Shown here one piece after another: positions 34,701-42,807 of a stretch of 64,000 nt of DNA; the first letter of the stretch is position 1; the number at the start of each line of letters is the position of its first letter. Both the position numbers and the translations under genes were made by a program. The notes beneath the pieces are model-generated. The model was not told the origin of the DNA and made no database searches. It saw only the letters and a program-made list of their open reading frames with translations. The stretch comes from CAG-791 sp963591995 (GTDB lineage Bacteria; Bacillota; Clostridia; Lachnospirales; Lachnospiraceae): positions 1 to 64,000 of the forward strand of contig CAVAUJ010000001.1 of assembly GCA_963591995.1 (NCBI GenBank), given 5' to 3'.

Positions 34701-35588
34701 CAGCTTCCCCTCCGCCTTGAGCTTCTTCACGCCGATAATGGCAAGGTCCATGAGACACGGATATTTCTCGGGGCGATCCGCATACATCTCCTCTCTCGTG
34801 TCCTGATAGCTCTGAAAGGTCGTTTCCATCGGAACGCGATAATAACCGTCCTCAAAGGCTATGTCGCGCAGCTCGGTTGAGAAGGTGGTATGCCGGCAAT
34901 GATCGGACCAGTAGGTGTCCAGCACACGGATCTCCGTCATCGTCGGATCCCTGTGTACGGCGTTGTCAAAGCGTCCGCTGAAATAATCCTGAATTAATTT
35001 GAAATCGGCAAAGGTCATCGCAAGCCCCAGCGAGCCGTACAGCTCCCTGAGCTGATTTTCCTTCATTTCGATGAAGCCTTCGAAGATCGTGACCTCCGGT
35101 GCAGCCTCATATTCGGCTGCCAGTGTCTCCGGCTTCGGATCATTGTTCTCTCTGGAATCGACGGGATTGATCAGATTGGATTTGATTCTGGAAAGCTCTT
35201 CCTCTGTAATGGTTCCTGTGAGCACATACGTCTGTGCGGTCTTGATGATGACGTTGGAATCCGGGTTCAGCAGCTGGATGCATTGCACGGCGGAATCCGC
35301 CCTTTGATCAAACTGACCGGGCAGTGCCTCCACCGAGAAAACAACACTTCCTTCCGGCGCGGGGAATTCCTCCGGATACAGGTCATCCACCGGAGGCTCC
35401 GAAAATACACAGCGGCACGCGGTCTCGAATACATCGTCCCGAATGTTCTCGACGTCGTAGCGGATCAGAATGCGCAGCTCCTCGATTCCGCGAATGCCGA
35501 GAAAGTCGCGGATCTCCTCCAGCGTGTGCCTTGCCTGCACGGCATAGGGCGGCTTCTTCTCAACATAGACTCTTCTTACATCACTCAT
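31734..35588 (-). CDS. purL: Phosphoribosylformylglycinamidine synthase, single-chain PurL
   Basis: Fourth step of purine synthesis, FGAR to FGAM using glutamine and ATP (1284 aa, the large fused form, not PurS/PurQ/PurL). N-terminal PurS-like part, two AIRS-like halves (TYWSDHCRHTTF, GRTGRDGCGGATGSS, GGKDSMSGTYED), and a C-terminal GATase with VFPGTNCEYDAA, nucleophile Cys in ICNGFQALIKLG, and CHSER at the His-x-Glu position. The ATG at 35588 (MSDVRRVYVEKK) follows AAGGAGACAGCAGGA; an upstream in-frame start lies at the predicted transcription start and is less likely. Confidence 0.97.
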   Translation of the reverse strand: MSDVRRVYVEKKPPYAVQARHTLEEIRDFLGIRGIEELRILIRYDVENIRDDVFETACRCVFSEPPVDDLYPEEFPAPEGSVVFSVEALPGQFDQRADSAVQCIQLLNPDSNVIIKTAQTYVLTGTITEEELSRIKSNLINPVDSRENNDPKPETLAAEYEAAPEVTIFEGFIEMKENQLRELYGSLGLAMTFADFKLIQDYFSGRFDNAVHRDPTMTEIRVLDTYWSDHCRHTTFSTELRDIAFEDGYYRVPMETTFQSYQDTREEMYADRPEKYPCLMDLAIIGVKKLKAEGKLTDQEESDENNACSVVIPVKVDYGQGPVEEEWLMFFKNETHNHPTEIEPFGGAATCLGGAIRDPLSGRGYVYQAMRVTGAADPTVPVAQTLEGKLPQKKLCTGAAQGYSSYGNQIGLATGEVKEIYHPGYVAKRMEIGAVMGAARRSDVIRENSDPGDIIILLGGRTGRDGCGGATGSSKKHTEKSLESCGAEVQKGNAPTERKLQRLFRRPEVSHLIKKCNDFGAGGVSVAIGELAAGLDVNLDLVPKKYEGLDGTELAISESQERMAVVVAPKDKEEFLRYAAEENLEATPVAVVTEKPHLVLNWRGKAIVDISRAFLDTNGAHQATDVTVEMPDPDENYLKKIAAGAVRSVLEEEPENSADGAVFAKAFLPLLGDLNVCSQKGLVERFDSSIGAGTVTMPYGGQYQLTETQAMTAKLPVLGGKTDTVTMMSYGFDPYLSSWSPYHGAIYAVTQSIAKIIAGGGTYDRLHFTFQEFFRRMSMEPTRWSQPFAALLGAYDAQIGYGIASIGGKDSMSGTYEDKGKDIDVPPTLVSFAVDVAKGEEIVTPELKQAGDVLVRFYIEKDEFDIPVYDSVIALYHKVTELLQSGTAVSAYALDSYGVAAAAAKMAFGNQLGVRFNEELPVRSYYDNGLGDLLLEIPAEEVPALENLEDVDYEIVGTVLGKGDGFEYGDSRISMEEALSAWKKPLESVFPTVAVKEKTPVESPLFKAESVYVCGHKLGQPTVFIPVFPGTNCEYDAAAAFEKAGARASVCVFRNITPTGIRDSVEEFGKTIEGAQMIMFPGGFSAGDEPDGSAKFFATSFRNERIREAIADLLNKRDGLVLGICNGFQALIKLGLVPNGALTGQDEKAPTLTFNTIGRHISKEAYIKVVSNKSPWLQEAELGGVYVNPASHGEGRFVAPKEWLEKLFANGQVATQYCDPAGNVSMDEEWNINGSYMAIEGITSPDGRVFGKMCHSERIGEHVAVNIIGEQDLRIFESGVNYFR

Positions 35589-35659
35589 TCCTGCTGTCTC
35601 CTTGTGCGGGAATACCCCGGTACAGTTTGGATTACGGTTCAACATGACATACTGTGGCG

Positions 35660-35665
35660 ATTATA
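35660..35665 (-). promoter_or_regulatory. purL: -10 box of the purL transcript
   Basis: Minus strand TATAAT at 35665-35660; the -35 is weak (TGTGAA-like, 17-18 nt upstream). Leader about 65 nt. No purine riboswitch motif is visible in it. Confidence 0.55.
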
Positions 35666-35708
35666 GCATAGAGACCGTATTTTTTCACAGACGGGGGTTA
35701 AGAAAATA

Positions 35709-35920
35709 GAAGGCCCCGGACGCACTGCTGCTGTACAGGCGCCAGCCAAGCGACCGGGTGGCGGAGAATGTCCGGATCCGGGGCCTTGCGAGGCCTCGGT
35801 GCTTGCGAGCGTATTCTGCGAGCTTAGCACCGCTAGGTCCGAACACGGAGCCGCGAGGCGTCCCCGGATCGGACAACTCCGTCAGGACCCGTCGCTGGCT
35901 GGCTGGCTGGCGAGCAGACC
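35709..35920. repeat. Highly palindromic intergenic element, REP-like copy 1
   Basis: About 210 nt dense in inverted repeats: AAGGCCCCGGA (35710-35720) with TCCGGGGCCTT (35777-35787), and GGTGCT...AGCACC further on. Positions 35748-35775 match 36174-36201 at 25 of 28 bases. No gene; small open frames here are not convincing. Confidence 0.7.
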
Positions 35921-35954
35921 GTATCCGCGCACTTCATTTTCATAAAAAAAGGCA

Positions 35955-35981
35955 CAAAAAAGGCAGCTGTTCCAGCTGCCT
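35955..35981 (-). terminator. Terminator of tRNA-Trp
   Basis: Perfect 9-bp stem AGGCAGCTG / CAGCTGCCT with a 3-nt loop, followed on the minus strand by six T and a second T-run. Confidence 0.92.
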
Positions 35982-35998
35982 CTTTGCCGTTCTGTGAA

Positions 35999-36070
35999 CA
36001 GAGGTGGAGGGATTCGAACCCCCATTGGCGGTTTTGGAGACCGCAGTCTTAGCCCTTCGACGACACCTCT
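35999..36070 (-). tRNA. trpT: tRNA-Trp (CCA anticodon)
   Basis: 72 nt without encoded CCA. Acceptor stem AGAGGTG / CACCTCT with discriminator G, anticodon stem GCGGT / ACCGC around loop CTCCAAA (anticodon CCA), T-arm GGGGG-TTCGAAT-CCCTC, 4-nt variable loop. The D-arm is short (GTC...GAC). Stands alone with its own promoter and terminator. Confidence 0.95.
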
Positions 36071-36120
36071 ATGTATGCTTCTGTGCGGCCGCATCGTTTC
36101 ACCCCGCAACCGACTTGACG

Positions 36121-36149
36121 ATTATAGCACCTGCCTCCCCAAAAAACAA
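36121..36149 (-). promoter_or_regulatory. Promoter of tRNA-Trp
   Basis: Minus strand TTGTTT (36149-36144), 17-nt spacer, perfect TATAAT (36126-36121), about 50 nt upstream of the mature tRNA. Confidence 0.85.
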
Positions 36150-36165
36150 GATGGAAAATCTGCAC

Positions 36166-36222
36166 ATGTACCCCAGCGACAGGGCGGCGGAGAATGTCCG
36201 GCCCCGTCGCTTGGCCGGCATG
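36166..36222. repeat. REP-like palindromic element, copy 2
   Basis: CAGCGACAGGGCGGCGGAGAATGTCCGG-type core at 36174-36201 (25 of 28 bases shared with copy 1), bracketed by CAGCGAC and GTCGCTTGG, plus GCACATGTAC/GCATGTG ends. Sits between the VanZ gene and the tRNA promoter, where it may end vanZ transcripts. Confidence 0.7.
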
Positions 36223-36233
36223 TGAGCGGAAAC

Positions 36234-36812
36234 TCATGAATTCCCCCGCCTGTGCCGAAGGTAGTCATCGCGGACCTTTCGCTCTTCTTCCAATGAAAGA
36301 GGATGAAGGATGGTCCGCGCAGCCGTATGGGCGATGAGCCACCCGATCAGGATTCCCAGAAGGGCGCCTGCGCTGTCAATGAGAACGTCCCGCAGCTGCG
36401 GTGTCCGTCCGGGAATAAAGCTCTGATGGAATTCATCCGAGATCGCGTACAGGCTGCAGAGGAGCTGTGCGGTCAGCGGAAGTCGGTGCCCGCGGATGCG
36501 GTACGCATACAAGGGCAGCGCCAGACACAGCCCCAGCATTGCATATTCGCTGAAGTGCGCCAGCTTGCGGACATAGCCTTCTGCCTGCTCCACATACAAC
36601 GCCTGGAGGGCCGGCGACCAGTTCATCCCCAGACGATAGTTGACAGAGTGCACGATCCGTTCCGTGAACGTTACGCTCTGCCAGGTAGACACCGCCGCGT
36701 TCTGGGCAGAGAACCGGAAAATCATGACCATGATCAGAAGGGCCGGCGCAAAGGTCAAAGGCTTTAAGAGATACTGAGCGGTCTTTTTGAGGAACATTCT
36801 CCCATAGGACAC
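36234..36812 (-). CDS. VanZ-family membrane protein
   Basis: 192-aa membrane protein of the VanZ family (named from teicoplanin resistance; general function unclear). Conserved blocks: RKLAHFSEYAMLGLCLALPL, then CSLYAISDEFHQSFIPGRTPQLRDVLIDSAGALLGILIG, with the E-Y, D-E-x-H-Q and D-x-x-x-D residues of the family, and four predicted helices. I choose the GTG at 36812 because GGAGGAG lies 6 nt upstream; a TTG at 36905 would add 31 basic residues with a poor site. Downstream of radA. Confidence 0.87.
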   Translation of the reverse strand: MSYGRMFLKKTAQYLLKPLTFAPALLIMVMIFRFSAQNAAVSTWQSVTFTERIVHSVNYRLGMNWSPALQALYVEQAEGYVRKLAHFSEYAMLGLCLALPLYAYRIRGHRLPLTAQLLCSLYAISDEFHQSFIPGRTPQLRDVLIDSAGALLGILIGWLIAHTAARTILHPLSLEEERKVRDDYLRHRRGNS

Positions 36813-36924
36813 AGACAGCTCCTCCTCGCGGCGCAGCTGCCGCCGCACCTGTCCCGTTCGCTGTTCATTTTTTCGTGTGTGTTTTCTTCTCAACGTTTTT
36901 CTCAAGGATGCAATCCCGTCCGCC

Positions 36925-38328
36925 TTATCCTCCGAGCTCTTCCGCCGCCTCCAGAAGGCTTTTAACGCCGATTACCTCCACGCCCTTCGGTTTCTTGAGC
37001 CCCTGCAGATTGCTGGCAGGGAGAATCACTCTTGTAAATCCCAGCTTCGCCGCTTCCTGCACCCGCAGATCCGCCATGGTGACCATCCGGACCTCGCCGG
37101 AGAGTCCCACCTCGCCAAAGGCGACGGTTCGGTCTCCCACCGGTGCGCTGCGAAAGCTCGAGAGAATCGCCAGCGCAATGCCAAGATCCAGGGCAGGCTC
37201 CGTCTGGCGGATGCCTCCCGCAAGATTCACATAGGCATCGTACTCCGACAGCGGAATGCGCAGGCGTTTTTCCAGCACCGCCATCAGAAGACTGACGCGG
37301 TTATAGTCCGTCCCGGTTGCCTGGCGCTTCGGAAAGCCGTAGCCGGTCTTGCACACCAGAGCCTGCACCTCGGTCAGCATGGCCCTGGTGCCGTCCATGC
37401 TGCAGGACACCACCGAACCGCTGGCATTTTCCGGCCGACCGGACAGCATATATTCCGATGGATTCTCCACTTCGCACAGACCCTCACGGCGCATTTCGAA
37501 CAGGCCCAGCTCATTGGTGGAGCCGAAGCGGTTCTTCACTCCGCGGATGATCCGATAGGAGGCATAACGATCTCCCTCAAAATACAGCACCGTATCCACC
37601 ATGTGCTCCAGCACGCGCGGGCCTGCCACCGTTCCCTCCTTGGTGACATGGCCGATGATGAAGAAGGTAATCCCCATCTGCTTGGCAAGGCGCAGCAGCA
37701 CCCCCGTCGTCTCTCTCACCTGGGAAATGCTGCCCGGGGCCGCATCCACAGAGCCGTTGTACATGGTCTGAATCGAATCAATCACCACGAGCTCCGGCTG
37801 TTCCTCCAGCAGCAGCTCCGTAATCCGGTCCAGATCGGTTTCGCACAAAAAGCGCAGCTCCGGTGAAACCGAGCCCACGCGTGAGGCGCGCAGCTTGATC
37901 TGGTGCAACGACTCTTCGCCGCTCACATAGAGGATGCGCCGGCCGTTCTCCGCAAGCTTCTGCACCACCTGCAGCAGCAGGGTGGATTTCCCGATCCCCG
38001 GATCTCCCCCCACAAGGAGCATGGAGCCCTTTACGATGCCGCCGCCCAATACCCGGTCCAGCTCCCCGTACCCTGTTGACCAGCGCAGCTCCCCCTCGTC
38101 CTTGATCTGTGCAAGGGAAACCGGCCTTGCGCGGCTTGCATCGAATTCCGGACGTGCTCCGAGCCCGGTCGGCATGCGGCCCGCGGCGCCTTTTGCCGCG
38201 CTCATGCGGATCGGTGCCTCCACCATGGTGTTCCATTCCCGGCATCCCGGGCACTGTCCCACCCACTTTGCGGATTCGTAGCCGCACTCCCTGCAGTAAA
38301 ATGCAGTCGTCTTTTTCTTTCCCGGCAT
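36925..38328 (-). CDS. radA: DNA repair protein RadA (Sms)
   Basis: RecA-like ATPase/helicase for branch migration in recombination repair (467 aa). Zinc finger Cys12-Cys15-Cys26-Cys29 (YCRECG...CPGC), Walker A GGDPGIGKST, the RadA-specific KNRFG motif (GVKNRFGSTNELG) and a C-terminal Lon-protease-like domain (LDLGIALAILSSFRSAPVGDRTVAFGEVGLSGEVR). The start at 38328 gives the standard N-terminus. It follows clpC by 58 nt, the same order as clpC-radA in Bacillus. Confidence 0.97.
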   Translation of the reverse strand: MPGKKKTTAFYCRECGYESAKWVGQCPGCREWNTMVEAPIRMSAAKGAAGRMPTGLGARPEFDASRARPVSLAQIKDEGELRWSTGYGELDRVLGGGIVKGSMLLVGGDPGIGKSTLLLQVVQKLAENGRRILYVSGEESLHQIKLRASRVGSVSPELRFLCETDLDRITELLLEEQPELVVIDSIQTMYNGSVDAAPGSISQVRETTGVLLRLAKQMGITFFIIGHVTKEGTVAGPRVLEHMVDTVLYFEGDRYASYRIIRGVKNRFGSTNELGLFEMRREGLCEVENPSEYMLSGRPENASGSVVSCSMDGTRAMLTEVQALVCKTGYGFPKRQATGTDYNRVSLLMAVLEKRLRIPLSEYDAYVNLAGGIRQTEPALDLGIALAILSSFRSAPVGDRTVAFGEVGLSGEVRMVTMADLRVQEAAKLGFTRVILPASNLQGLKKPKGVEVIGVKSLLEAAEELGG

Positions 38329-38386
38329 GCCCCTTCCTTTCTCCGGCGGCGCTGTCTTCCTGTATCGTCCGGCAATCTGCCCTGCT

Positions 38387-40906
38387 TCAGTCCTTCTCCT
38401 CTGTCAGCGCAGCTCTCCTGCCGGTTCTCTTCCTTTCGGCCTTTTCAAAAACAACCTTGCCGTCGCGGAAGCCCACGGTCACCGTGTCCCCCGCCTTGAA
38501 CTCCTCTGCGAGAATCCGCGCGGAGAGCTCATCCTCCACAACCGTCTGAATGGCTCTGCGAAGCGGCCGCGCTCCCATCTTGGGATCCGCATACCGATCC
38601 ACCAGATGCTCCTTCAGCGCATGGGAAAAGCGGACGGTCAGGTTCAGCTGCTCCTTCGCCCGTTTCTGCAGATCCGCCGCAAGAAGCGTTACGATCTGCA
38701 GCAGCTCTTCCCGACTCAGCGCATGGAACACCTCAATGCCGTCGATCCGGTTGATGAATTCCGGCCGGAACATTTTGCGGACCTCTGTCATCACGCCGTC
38801 CTGCATTTTCTGATATTCCTGTTCCTTTGTCGGTCTCGAGGAGAAACCGATGGTCTTGGAATCCACGATGTTCCGGGCCCCCACGTTGGAGGTCATGATC
38901 ACAATCGTATTCCGGAAATTCACCTGACGTCCCTTCGAGTCCGTGAGATGTCCTTCGTCCAGAATCTGCAGCAACAGATTGAACACATCCGGATTGGCCT
39001 TCTCGATTTCATCGAACAGCACCACGGAATACGGATTCTTGCGGACCCTGTCCGTCAGCTGACCGCCCTCCTCATAGCCTACATAGCCCGGTGCGGAGCC
39101 GATCATCTTGGATACCGCGTATTGCTCCATGTATTCGGACATGTCCACACGGATCATGTTCTTCTCATCTCCGAACACTGCCTCCGCAAGTGCCTTGGCA
39201 AGCTCTGTTTTACCGACACCGGTGGGGCCCAGGAACAGGAAGGAGCCGATGGGCCGGTTCGGATCCTGCAATCCCACCCGTCCTCTTCGTATGGCTCTTG
39301 CCACCGCTGTCACGGCGTCCTGCTGTCCGATAACCCGCTTGTGCAGCGTATCCTCAAGACGCACCAGGCGCTCGCTTTCCTTCTCCGTCAGGCGACTCAC
39401 CGGCACCTTTGACCAGACCGAAATCACCTCCGCAACATCCTTTTGCGTCACAGCCGGGCGCGGGGTCTCTCCTTCTCCCTTCTCCTCGCTCCGGTTCTCC
39501 TGCATCCTCTCCTCGTACTCCTTCCGCAGCACGTCATAGCGCTTTCTCGCCGATGCGGCCGTCCTGCGGTTGCCCTCAACAATCGCCGCCGCGAGCTTCC
39601 TGTCGACGGCCTCCATCTTCTCCTCCAGCTCCAGAAGATGGTCTTTTTTCTTCCCATGGCTCCCTTCGGCAAGGCGCACGGCCGCGCAGGCCTCGTCAAG
39701 CACATCGATGGCCTTGTCCGGAAGATTCCGATCGTTGATGTAGCGCTCGGAGAGGCGAATGGCCTCCTTCATGGCCTCCTCGGTCACCTGTACGCCGTGG
39801 TGCCGCTCATAGTGCGGAATGACACCCTTGAGAATCTCCAGGGTTTCTGCTGTGCCGGGCTCCTCCACATAGACCGGCTGGAAACGGCGCTCCAACGCCG
39901 CATCCCTTTCCACATATTTATGATATTCATTGATGGTGGTCGCGCCGATCAGCTGCACCTCGCCTCTGGCCAGTGCAGGCTTCAGAATGTTGGAGGCATC
40001 GATGGAGCCCTCCGCAGCGCCTGCGCCGATCAGTGTATGCACCTCATCCACAAAGAGAATGACATTTCCGAGGGCGCGCACCTGTGCCAGCACGCCCTTG
40101 ATCCGCTCCTCGAATTCTCCGCGGTATTTGGAGCCCGCCACCATAGCGGAGAGGTCCAGCGTCAGAACACGTTTTCCCTGCACGGATTCCGGAACCTTTC
40201 CTTCGACGATTCTCTGCGCCAGCCCCTCGACGATGGCCGTCTTGCCGACTCCCGGCTCCCCCACAAGGCACGGATTGTTCTTCGTCCTCCTAGAGAGGAT
40301 CTGAATCACCCGCTTCATCTCATTTTCCCGTCCCACAACGGGATCCAGTTCTCCCCGGGAGGCCTGCTCGGTCAGGTCCCGGCTGAACTGCTCCAGCATG
40401 CCGGCGCTCTCCCCGGCGTCTGCGCCGATCGCTTCCGGCGACAGATCATTCCGATGCTCCCGCACATCGATTCCCATGGCCGCCAGCGTTTCAAAATAGA
40501 CCTTTCCTATGTTCGCGCCCGCCGCCTCCATCAGCTTCAGGGCAACACTCTGCCGCTCCAGAATGATGGCAAGGAGGAAATATTCCGTCCCGATCTCCGA
40601 CGCATGGTAATCCATCTCGGCAATTTCACGGGCCCCGTCCAGAATATCCTGAAGCCTCGGGGAATACCCCTCCTTGTCCAGCACGGCAACGCCGCCCTCC
40701 TGTATGCGCAGGGACTCCATCATCTCCTGCAGCTTCTCCTCCGTGATGCCGTTGCCGCGCAGCACCTGCGATGCAACGCCCTCCGGCTCCCGCACCAGTC
40801 CCATCAGGAGATGCTCCGTTCCCACATAGGTGCTGCCGCCCTCTGCGGCCGCCTCTGCAGCAAGACGCAGGACCTCCTCTGCTCTTTTCGTATAGGGAAT
40901 GCTCAT
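38387..40906 (-). CDS. clpC: ClpC AAA+ unfoldase of the Clp protease
   Basis: Hsp100 unfoldase feeding ClpP (839 aa). Double Clp_N repeat (residues ~1-150), Walker A GEPGVGKT at ~216-223, a middle helical domain, second Walker A GPTGVGKT near residue 550, Walker B VVLFDEIEKA, and the C-terminal D2-small domain ending in a basic tail. Start MSIPYTKRAEEVLRLA follows GGAAAGGAACGA. The usual Firmicutes partners ctsR, mcsA and mcsB are absent; a GntR-type gene lies 72 nt upstream instead. Confidence 0.97.
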   Translation of the reverse strand: MSIPYTKRAEEVLRLAAEAAAEGGSTYVGTEHLLMGLVREPEGVASQVLRGNGITEEKLQEMMESLRIQEGGVAVLDKEGYSPRLQDILDGAREIAEMDYHASEIGTEYFLLAIILERQSVALKLMEAAGANIGKVYFETLAAMGIDVREHRNDLSPEAIGADAGESAGMLEQFSRDLTEQASRGELDPVVGRENEMKRVIQILSRRTKNNPCLVGEPGVGKTAIVEGLAQRIVEGKVPESVQGKRVLTLDLSAMVAGSKYRGEFEERIKGVLAQVRALGNVILFVDEVHTLIGAGAAEGSIDASNILKPALARGEVQLIGATTINEYHKYVERDAALERRFQPVYVEEPGTAETLEILKGVIPHYERHHGVQVTEEAMKEAIRLSERYINDRNLPDKAIDVLDEACAAVRLAEGSHGKKKDHLLELEEKMEAVDRKLAAAIVEGNRRTAASARKRYDVLRKEYEERMQENRSEEKGEGETPRPAVTQKDVAEVISVWSKVPVSRLTEKESERLVRLEDTLHKRVIGQQDAVTAVARAIRRGRVGLQDPNRPIGSFLFLGPTGVGKTELAKALAEAVFGDEKNMIRVDMSEYMEQYAVSKMIGSAPGYVGYEEGGQLTDRVRKNPYSVVLFDEIEKANPDVFNLLLQILDEGHLTDSKGRQVNFRNTIVIMTSNVGARNIVDSKTIGFSSRPTKEQEYQKMQDGVMTEVRKMFRPEFINRIDGIEVFHALSREELLQIVTLLAADLQKRAKEQLNLTVRFSHALKEHLVDRYADPKMGARPLRRAIQTVVEDELSARILAEEFKAGDTVTVGFRDGKVVFEKAERKRTGRRAALTEEKD

Positions 40907-40978
40907 TCGTTCCTTTCCTGCCGCAGCCTCTCTGCGGCAATTCCTTCGTGTCGCGTTCTCTTCCCGGCTTCCGCCGTC

Positions 40979-41383
40979 TTATATACCGTCCGATTGCAGG
41001 GCCTTGCGAATGCAGCTCTCGTATTCGTCAAAGACCTGATCCACCAGCTCATGCATGTCGTCCCGGGTAAGTCCCCGGCACAGGGCCTCCGCCGCGGCCT
41101 CGGAGAGCTTCTCTCTCACGGCCCGCAGCGCTCTTGCCTTGTCGGAATCCACTGCAATGACGGCTCCTCTTCTCCGGTCTACCTTTACAAAGCCCTCCTG
41201 CTTCAGCACGGTATAGGCCTTGTTGACCGTGTGCATGTTGATGCCGATTTCGTCAGCCAGCTGACGGACGGACGGCAGAACCTCGCCTTCCGTAAACTGC
41301 GACGTTGCAATTCCCAGAATAATCTGGTTGCACAGCTGCTGGTATATAGCCTCATCGCTGCTGAAATCAATCTCGATCAGCAT
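40979..41383 (-). CDS. GntR-family regulator, YtrA subfamily
   Basis: 134-aa regulator: winged helix at residues ~10-75 (AIYQQLCNQIILGIATSQFTEGEVLPSVRQLADEIGINMHTVNKAYTVLKQEGFV) and a short helical C-terminal dimerisation tail (EKLSEAAAEALCRGLTRDDMHELVDQVFDEYE), the YtrA layout without a ligand domain. It is the first gene before clpC and radA. A 17-bp inverted repeat overlaps its likely promoter, pointing to autoregulation; control of clpC through read-through is inference. Confidence 0.9.
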   Translation of the reverse strand: MLIEIDFSSDEAIYQQLCNQIILGIATSQFTEGEVLPSVRQLADEIGINMHTVNKAYTVLKQEGFVKVDRRRGAVIAVDSDKARALRAVREKLSEAAAEALCRGLTRDDMHELVDQVFDEYESCIRKALQSDGI

Positions 41384-41455
41384 TCTCGCCCTTTCCGCCG
41401 CAATGCATCTGCGGCCCGTATGCTCCTGTATGCCGGCATTTCAGCGCTTCCACGC

Positions 41456-41504
41456 AAAAGTGCCGTGTGTTACGCATTGTATAACACACGGCACTTTTCT
41501 TCAA
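41456..41504 (-). promoter_or_regulatory. Promoter with embedded 17-bp inverted repeat (operator and/or terminator)
   Basis: Minus strand TTGAAG (41504-41499), a 17-nt spacer, then TACAAT (41481-41476). The spacer AAAAGTGCCGTGTGTTA is exactly one arm of a perfect 17-bp inverted repeat; the other arm is 41472-41456, loop 9 nt. GTGTTA-N9-TAACAC resembles YtrA-type operators. The same hairpin ends in TTTT, so it could also end transcripts from the SH3 gene. Confidence 0.75.
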
Positions 41505-41577
41505 CCTATGCACGATTCCGTCTCATTTCGCCCCATCCGCAGGACGGGTTCGGAACCGTCTTTCTTACTCGTTTTTC

Positions 41578-42768
41578 TTATTCGTTGTCGTCCAGCTTGA
41601 GGAAATCGTAATCGAAATCATCCTCTGCAAAATTTCTGGCAGCCGGGCGTGCCGCCGGCTTCGCGGCAGGACGTCTCTCCTGTCCCTCTGCGGCGCGCAC
41701 CGGACGTTCTCCCGTTCCTGCGGAGGGTCTTGCGTTCGCCGACGCAGGCCTTGCAGCAGGCGTTCTGGATACCGTTCTACCTTCCGCATCCCTTGCAGGA
41801 GCTGCGCTTCTGGTTCTGGTCGTATATGCGCCGCCTTCCGCAGGACGAGCGGCGGGCCGCTGCACCCGTTCACCGCCGGCAGGTCTTGCATCGCGCGGAT
41901 CCCGTTCCACGCGTCTTACCGTATTGGAAGCATATGCATCCTCACGGCTCCTGCCCTTTCCGCTCTGAGACCGCGGCTTCCGCAGCGATTCCACACTGTC
42001 TGCACGGTGATCGTTCCTGCGCTGATCCCTGCGCTCCATCGTAAGATCCCGCTCTCTTCTGCCATTCTCCAATGCATCCTTGAGACGGATGGCCAGGATC
42101 ACCACCGCGGCTCCCAGAACAACAACGGCTGCAATGGCAACGACCAGCACAATCGTGAATTTCTTATTGGCCGCATTGGTGTTGGCATTCGCGGTTGTCA
42201 CATCGTCTTCCAGCTTCTGGATGTCGGAAATCTTCATCCGTTTGCCTTCGTTGTTGTTGTACAGATAATAGGTATCCGCACCGTTCTCATCCGGCGCCAG
42301 CACGATCTGATATCCGCCGGTATCCTGCTCCGCAGCAGCCGTAGCCTCCGCCGCAGCCGCATCGGTTCCGTCCGCACCCGTCTCATCCGTCGCAGCGGCT
42401 TCATCCGTTGCAGCCGCTTCATCCGTTGCAGCCGCTTCATCCGAGGATGCATCCGCCGTTTCGTCCACTGTCAGGAAATCTCCCCGGACATAACCGGTGG
42501 TTCCGTTGCTCAGAGTAACCTGGTACCAGGTCGCACCGCTGGAATCCGTCGCTGTCTCGCCAACCTCTACTGTATCGCCTGTCGTAACGGTGCCGACCTT
42601 GCTCGAATCGGAACTCGCTTCACTGCGCACGTTAATATCGCTTCCCGTTACGGTTCCGGTTGCCGCAAGCGCGGACACCATTGCCACCGGGGACGCAAGA
42701 GCTACTGCACCTGCCATAGCAACGGCAGCGGCCATTCCCCGCATACGATTAAACCTGGAACTTACCAT
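41578..42768 (-). CDS. SH3-domain membrane protein with long basic tail
   Basis: 396 aa. Signal peptide (RGMAAAVAMAGAVALASPVAMVSALAA, ~residues 10-36), one bacterial SH3 domain (GTVTGSDINVRSEASSDSSKVGTVTTGDTVEV...GYVRGDFL, ~37-100), an acidic Ala/Asp/Glu linker with three DEAAAT repeats, then a transmembrane segment (FTIVLVVAIAAVVVLGAAVVILAI, ~205-228) and an Arg/Pro/Ala-rich cytoplasmic tail ending FDYDFLKLDDNE. Such SH3 domains bind peptidoglycan; the protein probably links wall and cytoplasm, function otherwise unknown. Start follows GGGAG. Confidence 0.85.
   Translation of the reverse strand: MVSSRFNRMRGMAAAVAMAGAVALASPVAMVSALAATGTVTGSDINVRSEASSDSSKVGTVTTGDTVEVGETATDSSGATWYQVTLSNGTTGYVRGDFLTVDETADASSDEAAATDEAAATDEAAATDETGADGTDAAAAEATAAAEQDTGGYQIVLAPDENGADTYYLYNNNEGKRMKISDIQKLEDDVTTANANTNAANKKFTIVLVVAIAAVVVLGAAVVILAIRLKDALENGRRERDLTMERRDQRRNDHRADSVESLRKPRSQSGKGRSREDAYASNTVRRVERDPRDARPAGGERVQRPAARPAEGGAYTTRTRSAAPARDAEGRTVSRTPAARPASANARPSAGTGERPVRAAEGQERRPAAKPAARPAARNFAEDDFDYDFLKLDDNE
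42388..42441 (-). repeat. Three 18-nt in-frame repeats in the SH3 gene
   Basis: Forward CGTCGCAGCGGCTTCATC then CGTTGCAGCCGCTTCATC twice (42388-42405, 42406-42423, 42424-42441), encoding DEAAAT repeats in the extracytoplasmic linker. Prone to length change. Confidence 0.85.
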
Positions 42769-42807
42769 AACCTACTCCCTTGTCTGATTGTTGTTGCATA
42801 CACGCTC

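Noticed and set aside
31803..34880. 1025-codon open frame antisense to purL
   Set aside because: Shadow of purL; His/Arg/Leu-rich composition typical of antisense frames.
35589..35660. Purine riboswitch before purL
   Set aside because: The leader is too short and lacks the conserved core.
35639..35997. Small genes in the region between purL and tRNA-Trp
   Set aside because: Frames cover palindromic repeat sequence, overlap on both strands and lack ribosome sites.
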